Source of the DNA: Haliotis asinina
Taxonomy: Eukaryota > Mollusca > Gastropoda > Lepetellida > Haliotidae
Length of the DNA: 64,000 nucleotides
Direction: 5' to 3'
Assembly: GCF_037392515.1 (NCBI RefSeq)
Contig: NC_090288.1
Coordinates: 5,387,501-5,451,500, forward strand
Below the pieces are notes generated by a model that made no database searches, had not been told where the DNA came from, and worked only from the letters and a program-made list of their open reading frames with translations. Of the stretch, positions 55,258-64,000 are shown piece by piece (positions within the stretch are counted from its first letter, which is position 1; the number at the start of each line of letters is the position of its first letter). The translations under genes and the position numbers were made by a program.

Positions 55258-55505
55258 CTGAGTAAGTGAGTGAGTTCAGTTTTACACCGCATTCAGCAGT
55301 ATTCCAGCAATATGGTGTCGGTCTGTAAAGATTCGAATGTGGACCAGACAATCCAGTGATCAACAACATGGGCATCGATCGGCGCAATTTGGAACCGATG
55401 ACATGTCAACCACGTCAGCGAGCCTGACCCCCCGATCATGTTAGTCGCCTCTTATGACAAGCATGGGTCACTGGAGGCCAATATTCTAACCTTCACCAGT
55501 CCCAT
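55258..55505 (-). repeat. Type-A interspersed repeat, full length, reverse orientation
   Basis: It runs from GAGTAAGTGAGTGAGTTCAG through GCAGTATTCCAGCAATATGG, CATGGGCATCGATCGGCGC and CTTATGACAAGCATGGGTC to CCTTCACCAGTCCC. A degraded type-B tail lies just upstream at about 55075-55120. Confidence 0.8.
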
Positions 55506-56384
55506 GACATTGTATACACAGAAACTCATCTTAAGCGTTGGATCTTTCTCTCTGTGAGAGGCGGCGTTCAGTTCCTCTGAATAAATAAAAGAATCCATTT
55601 TCCAGTTCCTAAGAGTACAGTGAGCTATTCTCAGTTCCTCTGAACAAATAAACTGAGCTATTTGTGTCCCTTCATTTAAATATTGAAGCCATGTTTATGC
55701 TGTATTGCAGTGCTACTGCAGTGCATGATACCTACAAAGGCTAACATAAGACTGAGATTGTAAGTGAACCACTGACGGCTAATGAGAGCCCGGCAATCCC
55801 GCCAACTCGGTGACGTGGATATCCCAAAGGTGTAATAAGGTCTTTGTAATGTATATAATGTCAGCATGTTATGACAGATCAATACTGGCAGGAAATATCT
55901 GAACATCGTCTTCTGGTTGGTCCCCTGACTCGCTGTTCGTCTCAGCCATATTGACAATTTAATCCCCAATACTGATGTTATGACTGTAAATACGACGGAG
56001 CAAGAGAGTGTTGTGTAACATTCCAAATATTGCGTATAAAGACTAGATCTAAATGCAAAACTATACCGATTTAGTGGAAAGTGTCCAGGTGATGGATAAA
56101 TGATGAAAATACATCATATTTAAAAACAAATAACAGAATCTAGTAACCTGTAGCTTGTAACAATAAGCATTACAACCAAGTCACCTCACTGTGCACTTTG
56201 CTCTCCCTTTCCGTGTCAGGATCCGCTGGTCTTGATTTGAACGCCAGGTTCACGCAATTGCTTTTCATGTTCCGACAGAACATATAAATTCATGGGTTTC
56301 ACGAAATGGTAACCTTGGTGCCATGTGTGTTTTCCACCTCTGAAAAACTTCAAGAACGGCCTCAGAGTGTTCCAATGTCATTTA

Positions 56385-56640
56385 TAAGAACCTTCCATAA
56401 GAGACCTTTATAAGAGACTCTTGTCCAAATGTAAAAGTGGGGATGTGTTTGAAGCTTGAGAAAGTAGGGAAGTGTTTTAAGTTTGAGAAAGCTCGGTTAT
56501 GTTTTTAGCTGGAGAACACTCTTGTAACTGTAGGTTCCTTCGAGTCTCGGCGATTCTTGTACACAACCCAACAGTTCTTATTAACGGAATCGATACAGCC
56601 AGACTCCTCGCTTAACACTTGGGAGACAGTTGGCGATAGC
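56385..56640 (-). repeat. Unclassified dispersed repeat, reverse member of an inverted pair
   Basis: It is the inverted counterpart of 47735-47980: TTTATAAGAACCTTCCATAA, GGGAAGTGTTTTAAGTTTG, GTTCTTATTAACGGAATCG and ACACTTGGGAGACAG. An open frame from 56557 starts inside it and is not recognised. Confidence 0.7.
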
Positions 56641-57893
56641 AGACCCTCATCACATACAACAGTGTATTGTCCAGATCTAAACACAGGTTTCAGAGATCAT
56701 GTTTCATTTTGGGACGTCTCTTGTGTGAACAAACATATCGGTTTCAAAACTCGGTTCCAACATATGACATGTGTGCCAATTACAGGTTGTTGTGCAGGTT
56801 TGTTATTCTGCTGTGGTCATTCAGCAATGTTATTCTCTAAACTACAACATGTTCTGCTGACGCACAGTGGCCGAGGTGACTTTGCAGAGTTGCGTCCCTT
56901 GGACATACCTGGAATCTCTGAACGTGGGCGGGAATCCTGTTTGGCTTCTATGGTGTTTTTAGGTTTATCGGCATCGTTTCAGAAAAGTGTTAGACCCGCA
57001 AAGTTCGGTATTTCCTCCCATATTCACCAGACAATATCGAGACGAAACATTAAAGCACAGTTCATTCTGTTGATTATAACCTAGATCCCTATCTGAAAGG
57101 TTAAAAGGACAAAATCTCGTCACGAACTCAAAACTTTTGATAAAGTCTGATTGACCCAACTCGCATTTGTCTCACTGCTCATCATATTGCCCAAGTTCAA
57201 TGATAAAACGTTACACCCTGCCCTCTTCAGTGGCCCCTTAAAGCATTGGGTGAAAGGGTGAAGTGACCAGATCCAGCACCTAATTAAGACTCGTCCACTA
57301 ATCAGTAGGGGTTGTGATTCGAGGCCAAGACTGTTATTCCGGTCCATGCAGTAGCACTGATCCCTTGTTAAAGCAAATAATGACCCTCCACTGATTAGTG
57401 AGGTCAGTGTAATCAACCGTAGTGGTCTCTTGTCCAGTCTCCTACTGTGAATGACTGGAGCTGATCACCAAATGCCTTGGACGCACTGATTTCAGAGTCA
57501 GCTGTTATTAGTATGTGCGAGTATTCCGGGCCAGTATCTTCAGATACTGTCATTAACGAATCTGCAGATATATGCCGTGTAGTCAGATATATTTCTAGGT
57601 TTGTGGTCTCTAACAGGCACCAATGGAAAGTAAAACGTATAATTGATTTACAAAATCAGAAATGTTTCTCAGTAATAACAGAAATCCTTAACCAGGAAAA
57701 GTTACAGCTATCATTGATCAACTAACAAAATTATATTTGAAAAACAACAACTCATGCTGTGCATAACACACTTTCACCTACGTACCACACAGAAGGACGA
57801 ATTTAAATTGAATCATTTACATTGTCAAGGATTGCCATTCATTCCATGACTTGTCTTCAAATGCAAACAATCTTAAATACAAGCGTCTTAAAC

Positions 57894-58160
57894 TTATGCG
57901 CCGCTGTAACGAACTCGCTTGTAACGAACTGACGGCTATAACGAACTGGATATTCTCCATTACTTGAGGCATATATCACTGGAAACGTTTATATCGAACT
58001 AATGCCACAACGAACCAAAATTATTGGTCCAAAATTATTGGTTCGCGTTACAACCATAGTATATTGGACATATCTAAAGAATACTATTATAACGAACTGT
58101 TTGGGGATTCCTGACCACAAGCAGGACATTGTATTGGAAATGAGTATAGTATTTCAACCT
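57894..58160. mobile_element. Fragment resembling a pogo/Tigger element end
   Basis: It begins CGCCGCTGTAACGAACTCGC and repeats TAACGAACT words (GTAACGAAC, ATAACGAAC, CAACGAACC) up to about 58160. Many Tigger-type elements have ends rich in TATAACGAAC. No transposase frame is present and the exact ends were not found. Confidence 0.4.
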
Positions 58161-58169
58161 CCGGCCATA

Positions 58170-59390
58170 GCGAACTGAAATTAGTGTTCCATTTGAGGTC
58201 GTTTTTAATTCATAAGGTAGTTATTTGTGTTCTAAAGGCAGTGTTCATTATCCATTTTAGCAATCTGAATGTTGACCGTGCGTTTACAAACCATGGCGAT
58301 CAACATAGAAGAATCCAGTAAATTCCGACTTCAAATAGCGATAACTCACTGTTCAGACCACCTGTCATAATACCATGTATTCCGAAACAATATCACCGTG
58401 TTGATGGCCACCCAATTAGGTGACTGTGTACAACTCCCAGTTCAAACAATGGTGTTTACCATTCTATCCAACATCCTGGGTTATGACACTCTGTCCTACG
58501 TGACCGTTGTTTCAGTGAAGTATGTAGAGAATCTCAAGTGTCTACTGATATCAAATGTATCAACGCGAGTTGATAAAGTAACACATTGATACAATTGGTG
58601 AGATTCTATTTATCATCCAAAATCATTCTTCGTTAGTTTTCAATGAAAAAGAAATACATTTCTGAACACAGTAGTGCCATTAGATCTGCAGTGCAGATAA
58701 CGTCTGATCTCACGCAAGCGATATCTCCTGTGGAACACAGTTTTGTCCAAGATAAAATAAACAGGGCCTTGTTCCTCAAGGCGATGGTAGCGCTAAAAAG
58801 ACGATTGTAACTGCCATACTTTAACACTGACTTACCACAGTCCTGGCGCTACGGTCGCTTCTGGGAACGGGGCCGAGATTGAAAATACAAATTATCGACT
58901 GGAACTTGGATTTGACGGAAATGTTATCTATAGATAACTATGTTACCTGCTGTTACATTTTCTTGTGTGTCATCTTTTATATACTTATTGCATATACACC
59001 TGCAGATGAGGAGTGTTAACGAGAAGAAATATCAGGACTTTTCTATCTTCTATATATGTGCGTGTATATGTGTACATACTGAATGCATCATAATCAAAAG
59101 AAGTACAGAACAGCCGATTCTTATGTTCCTTAACTTACTGTTTATAATATAACAAATTTACTATAGTAATGTGAAGAATAGAGTTCCTCAAGGTGTTAGT
59201 GTGACATATCAAAATAAGGTAATATGAAAGAATCGCATGTTTTTAACTTGGACTTTTGTCTCTTTTTGTATGTCTCAGTAACTATACTAATATGAAAGTA
59301 TCGGTTTTGTTTAACGTCTTTTTTTGTGTAACATATACACGATATCGTGAAAAAATATGTTTTGAGCATGACACGGTAACGTACGTGATA
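58170..59390. other. AT-rich stretch without recognised content
   Basis: Only short frames occur, none resembling a known family. No repeats of the window's main families were seen. Confidence 0.4.
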
Positions 59391-59392
59391 TG

Positions 59393-59549
59393 GAGGCGGT
59401 GAGGTAGGCGAGTGGTTAAAGCGTACGCCCGTCACGCCGAAGACCAGGGTTCGATTGCCCACATTGGTACAATGTGCGAAGATCATTTCTGCGGTACAGT
59501 GCTGCAATATTGCTAAAAGTTGCGTAAGGCCATTCTCACTCACTCACAA
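59393..59549 (+). repeat. tRNA-like SINE (type B), full length
   Basis: The head GTAGGCGAGTGGTTAAAGCG continues with CACGCCGAAGACC and the perfect B-box core GGTTCGATTGCC to GCAATATTGCTAAAAGTTGC and CTCACTCACTCAC. This is the best preserved head in the window. Confidence 0.85.
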
Positions 59550-60537
59550 AAATAATATGAAAGAATCGTGGGATCTTTAATTTAATTTGACTATGGCACC
59601 GCACTGATCGACCGGATGCCGCAAGCTGAAAGTGTCAGTCTGATGACAGGATGCTAAATAGCTACTCTCTTCACATGAACGGTTCGCACGCTAATCGAAG
59701 AAAATATAAGAAATGCAACAAAAGTACATTTACTTTTATATGTATTCAACACGTCTGAACATGTGCTTGCTTGGAAGCCTGTTTGGGCAGTGGGTCTACA
59801 AGAGTCTATTATTCCGTCATGGTGTCGTTCAGTGACGTCAGTGATATTGTCTATTTCCGACCTGTGCTTGATATCGGGTTGTATGATTCTGTATTTGCCT
59901 TTCAGAGAGGTACAGCCGGTTGAGAACATGAAGAAATGTTATTAAAAAGACATTGTTAGAATGTCACTGACTGTAAGTGTAATGAGATTTGTTCTGGGAG
60001 CGATTGGAAGACATGACCAAGAAAACAAATAACTTGTTCAAAGCAGGAAGTTTGCGTGAACCGACTGAGATTTCTACATGTCGCTGTGACATTTCCATTT
60101 ATAGTTTATCAGCATCGATTATTTAAATGAGCTGACAAATATCATGGGTGTTTTTTCCCCCATAAGTTATCTGTCTAGAAATCACAGAAAAGGGCATTTA
60201 TTTGATTTTACTAGTGATAAAGTTTAACGTCTATTGCAGCCCTTTCAAATCATTTTGCAAGAGAAAACGGCAACAACATTTCCAGAAAACATTAACAGTT
60301 CATGTAACAAAACCAGATTAAAGTGGTGTTTTTTCAGAAAACTGTTCATTTTAACTCAGAAACGCAATCGTTTTGTACACAGAAGGTGAGTCATGTTTCC
60401 TGTAACAGAATCGCACATCAGACACTTTTATAACAAATCAAAAGCAATTATTTTGGGGGGGCCTTGCTGGGGGCCTTGCTGGGAGTCAGTGCCAGAATGG
60501 CACCAGTATGGAATCCCTGTCGTATTGACGTGGGAGC

Positions 60538-60602
60538 CAGGTTTCTTGATTTGGTCTTCGGCGCAACGACGGAACACTTAACCACTAGGCTACCCCCACC
60601 TC
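60538..60602 (-). repeat. tRNA-like SINE head fragment (type B), reverse
   Basis: GGTCTTCGGCGCAACGACGG followed by ACACTTAACCACTAGGCTAC is the complement of the family's A-box region. Body and tail are not recognised. Confidence 0.55.
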
Positions 60603-62460
60603 CCCGTTTCATATATAAATATTTGCCGTTTGGACATACATGTAGTTGTGATTACAGTTCGGAGTGTCAGATTCTACGCTTTTTCCATACCAATTACATA
60701 CATTTGCATGTCAGTAAAACTATATGTCAATTGAGTAGACTTTGTTCTAACATCAGTAAACATAATGCAGGCAATTTGGATAACACTAATTGCGTAAAGC
60801 CACACAGCCGGTTTTGTTTTTCAACAGCATAATGTCCTTGAGGCAGATTTATGTTCTCCCGTACTTTACGATACTGCACAACAAGTGTCTGGGTGTAAAA
60901 CCCTGAGGACCCGTTTGGAAGCATTTGGGAACATACGAATGAGACAAAACCAATCTCCCAACACCTGTGTAACGTCCATACACCCGGCTGTAAGGACGGC
61001 GCGATACAGCCACTGGCCCGCTAGCCCGTAGTAAGTAAAAATCCATTCGAGTCACTTAATTTTCACAGTCATGACTGGCATGACTGGCGGGGGAATTTTC
61101 GTGAGGTCATTTTGTAAATACGTCACTTTCTCCGACCTGTTAAGTTACAGTACTTTTTTTTTTAAAATCATGCAAGATCATGGCCTCATAAACATGTTAA
61201 TGTTCATCAGTTAAGCAGCTCAATTATGAAACCCGTGTCAACATTCAATTTAACTAGTAACTTTCAGGCATAGATTGCCTGACTGACAAGCAAAATTTGG
61301 AAACTTTCGCACACTGCTCCAATGGAATGTGTGAGCTGCCTTCCTCGGGGAGTGATCCCCTGGGCGCGTCTATTAAAACGTGACGATGTACTCTGTACTC
61401 AAGAAATAAACCAAGACAAGGAATATTGCTAATTTCACCTCCTACTCGTTAACCTCTATGCACATGTTTGTCGCAACAGCGCCATTGACTCCTTTCCGGT
61501 GTCCATGTACCGTCTTAATGCAACCACAAAAAGTAACAGGGGAGATAAGTCCTAAGACTTTCTACCAAGGACTATGAGAACACTAACAATGTGAAGAAGA
61601 GAGATAGACTAAATAACTTATCGAACCTGTGTCTACATGGTAGTATTTCCCTGGACAGTCTACTCCCTCCTTTGCATCATCTACTCCATCGCATACCGTC
61701 CAGCATTAACACAAAGACATCTTCAACGCCCCCAGGGGAGAAAACTCAACTTAAACTAACAACCAATCAATTATTTTGAATTGGATTTCTGTTAACCGAT
61801 ATTCCTCGGGGAAAACTGATTTTCCAAAAACTAATGTTGAACAGTTTCTCTAAATGGGTAACAAAATGAAGTACTTCTGTTCTCTAATTATCAGTAGAAA
61901 CTCAAAATAGGAGTATCCACTCGCACAGATAATCAACTCACGTATCATTTGATTAATCAGTTACAATACTAGCACGAACTGACAAAAGACAGAGACGTGG
62001 TCTCGATGGCAGGCTGACGTTTATTGTCACGGAGAGAGTATAAGCGGAACCTACCTCTCCTGTGATCCGCCCATCACCTACACCGTCCATCAGATGTGCC
62101 CTCTATCAAGATATATTGTCTACCATATCTGCCCTCTATCAAATCCGCCGTCCAACGGACCTGCCGTCAATCGGATCAGCTGTCTGTCTTACCTGCCGTC
62201 TATCAGATCTCCTGTCATTCAGCTACACCGTCTGCCGTGGTGTTTTTGTATGCTATACTTCGCGACCTTTTGAATATATTTGTTCTCTGTGTATGGTTTT
62301 CTTTCGTCATGGTAAGGTTGAAATATTGCCGATGTGACGATAAATAAAACTCACTCACTCACCATAGTGTCACAGGATGCTGCGGCACAGTTTGAATATG
62401 TCCCTCTTTCACAAGACCTTTACAGAGTCTTCCCACTGTGTAGCTTAGTAAGTTTATTTG
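60603..62460. other. Intergenic stretch with one low-grade repeat
   Basis: Between about 62060 and 62240 short variants of TCTGCCCTCTATCAGATC recur about seven times without a fixed period. Near 62330-62360 there is a repeat tail remnant (AATAAAACTCACTCACTCAC). No gene was recognised. Confidence 0.4.
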
Positions 62461-62581
62461 TCAGTCAGAGGCTACATGGCATACATTTGAAATACATATA
62501 GCAGTAAGTATATATAGGTATCTACTTATAACATACATAGTTGACAGAACATGCAGATGTAATACACATATAATCACAGTT

Positions 62582-62689
62582 ACATACATACATACACACA
62601 TACATACATACATACATACATACATACATACATACATACATACATACATACATACATACATACATACATACATACATACATACATACAG
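62582..62689. repeat. (CATA)n microsatellite
   Basis: About 26 CATA units with one CACACATA variant near the left end. Confidence 0.95.
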
Positions 62690-63439
62690 CCGTATTGTTA
62701 ATCAATGGTTCAGAGTTCCGTCCCTGAGTAGTGTGAGGATACGATGAATCCCATAGTGGAACTGAAATTGACCACCGGTTTGTTAAGGATGGCTCTCGAC
62801 TATCCAGAGAGAAGAAAGTCGCGATTTCTTTAAAAAAAATACCTGTCTCAAAGAGTATGTCAGAATAAGCTTCAAAGATTGTCAAGCTTCCGAGTATTGT
62901 TACGCAAATTGGTTGAATTCATTCTCAAAATACCCAGTCATTTACGGATGCTTATCAGTGAGACCAACCTTCCTGATGTGTGAATTAACTATCTGAAAAG
63001 TTCATTTAAAGTATGGAATGTCAGTTACGTAATAGATTGGTCGTTTGCCTGCAATGTCCGGATTGCATCCGGAGAGACGGAAGTCGTGATGAGACAGATT
63101 TACTTACTGATTGAAACACGTACTATATTTGGCAGTGTAAATTTGGTCCAGCATTAACAGAGATCAGTAGAGGTCTGAGTCCAGATTTGACAGATTGAAT
63201 TGAACTGAAATACCTCAAAGTGGCAGTGCTGTAAGCTGCCAACCATTGCGTTCGCCTGACACTGGCTTGTATTGCCCTTTATCATTGGCGATATTGTATC
63301 TCATTCTCCCCATCTCTGGATAACATCAGAGCGCACTGATGCCTAGTTACCACGAGGAATATCCAGTTTATACAGTCTGCATCCAAGTCGGTGTGACCTT
63401 TGTCTCATTATTCTTTAATATACAAGCAAATGAAATATA

Positions 63440-63948
63440 CCCACCGGTAGGACGGACAGTACATGATCACACGTTTTTGCGAATACTTGGTGATAGCAAT
63501 GATTTTGAAAAGCATTTGATACAATTAATCATAAAGTTTTATTTAATTGTCAAAAGGATGTTGGAATAACTGGCAAATTCTATAATATCTTAGTGTCCAT
63601 GTACTCGAAATTGGTAGCCTGTGTTAGGACCTCAAATGGCCTCACTGATACTTTCATGTGCAATCAAGGCACCCGTCAAGGTTGCATCTTGAGTCGCCAA
63701 CTATTCATTATCTTTATCAACAAGCACTTTTCAGTTTTAGAACGTTTTGGAGGAAAAGGTGTTAACATCAATGTTAATGTTGATAATCTCCATGCATTAA
63801 TGTTTGCTGGTGATGTGTCAGGAGTTCCAGATACTGCACTTCAATTACAGAAGAGACTTAATGCACTAGAGTTATTCTGTAGGCATACTGGTATGAAGAT
63901 TAATTTGGAAAAACAAAAATTATTGTGTTTCGAAACTCGGGATATTTA
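63440..63948 (+). mobile_element. LINE reverse transcriptase fragment, decayed
   Basis: The long frame 63593-63949 encodes NQGTRQGCILSRQLFIIFIN, fitting the non-LTR motif QGxRQGCxLSPxLF, then FAGDVSG at 63803-63823 where an active enzyme has the F/YADD catalytic motif. GMKINLEKQK follows, matching the N-x-x-K-T/Q-K segment. Upstream, from about 63440, the residues HDHTF and NDFEKHLIQLI, in another frame, match the region before it (DFEKAFDTI), so a frameshift separates them. The middle aspartate-to-glycine change and the frameshift show that it is not active. Family within the non-LTR group is not assigned. The 3' part of the element may continue past the window end. Confidence 0.8.
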
Positions 63949-64000
63949 ACACACTATGGAAACTATTTCTTTGAGGGTAAACAAAATGAAGTCGCGCCAT

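Noticed and set aside
55676-56026. 116-codon minus-strand frame
   Set aside because: No domain, no clear exon borders and AT-rich surroundings; likely chance.
56557-57084. 175-codon plus-strand frame
   Set aside because: It starts inside a dispersed repeat, resembles no family I know and has no supporting splice or polyA context. It is among the longest orphan frames, so it is noted rather than annotated.
62461-62885. Minus-strand frames made of MYVC repeats
   Set aside because: Translation of the (CATA)n microsatellite.
1-64000. Retrovirus-like, LTR or capsid-bearing element
   Set aside because: No gag, protease, integrase or envelope-like frame and no long direct terminal repeats were noticed; the only reverse transcriptase is of non-LTR type.

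Overview
This is nuclear DNA from an animal, most likely a marine gastropod close to abalone (Haliotis). The genes have many short coding exons with GT-AG introns, and non-coding DNA is AT-rich and full of repeats. Two short interspersed families recur throughout. Both end in a tail resembling 'ATATTGCTGGAATATTGC', then a GCGGCGTAAAAC-like stretch and (CACT)n. I associate this repeat type with abalone from memory; no database search was possible. There are no bacterial features, no CRISPR array and no convincing true tRNA or rRNA genes.

Four host genes can be supported. (1) Plus strand, 3795-6727: a nine-exon gene whose exon phases join without a break into 453 residues. It has a helical F-BAR-like region and a C-terminal SH3-like domain. 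A CRE and a YY1-like motif lie about 100 bp upstream. (2) Minus strand, 16266-10382: a five-exon ankyrin-repeat/SOCS-box (ASB-type) protein of 294 residues, a predicted substrate receptor of a cullin-5 ubiquitin ligase. (3) Plus strand, 21626-35008: an eleven-exon NEMO/optineurin-family gene of 765 residues. It has an N-terminal coiled coil, a UBAN ubiquitin-binding motif and a C-terminal C2HC zinc finger, which points to ubiquitin-dependent NF-kB/innate signalling or selective autophagy. (4) Plus strand, 45180-45252: the first coding exon of a probable universal stress protein; the rest was not found in the window. Genes 2 and 3 both concern ubiquitin, but nothing in the sequence shows that they are co-regulated.

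Region by region: 1-3450 is repeat-bearing intergenic DNA; 3451-6727 is the F-BAR/SH3 gene; 6728-10381 is intergenic, with a (TTTA)n tract and a foldback element; 10382-16266 is the ASB gene, with a 34-bp minisatellite in one intron and a 135-bp foldback in another; 16267-21625 is intergenic, with a perfect 39-bp palindrome and a foldback transposon; 21626-35008 is the NEMO/OPTN-like gene, whose introns hold LINE, MITE and SINE copies and minisatellites; 35009-45179 is gene-poor, with six tandem copies of a 99-bp quasi-palindrome; 45180-64000 is gene-poor and transposon-rich. This last part has a TTAA-flanked element carrying a decayed THAP domain (Kolobok-like), a 9-kb-apart inverted pair of an unclassified repeat, trinucleotide and tetranucleotide arrays, and a LINE reverse transcriptase fragment running toward the window end.

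The strongest oddities are the 99-bp array, in which the two DNA strands spell nearly the same peptide, the TTAA/THAP element, and a perfect palindrome bounded by 9-bp direct repeats. No retrovirus-like or other capsid-bearing element was recognised.
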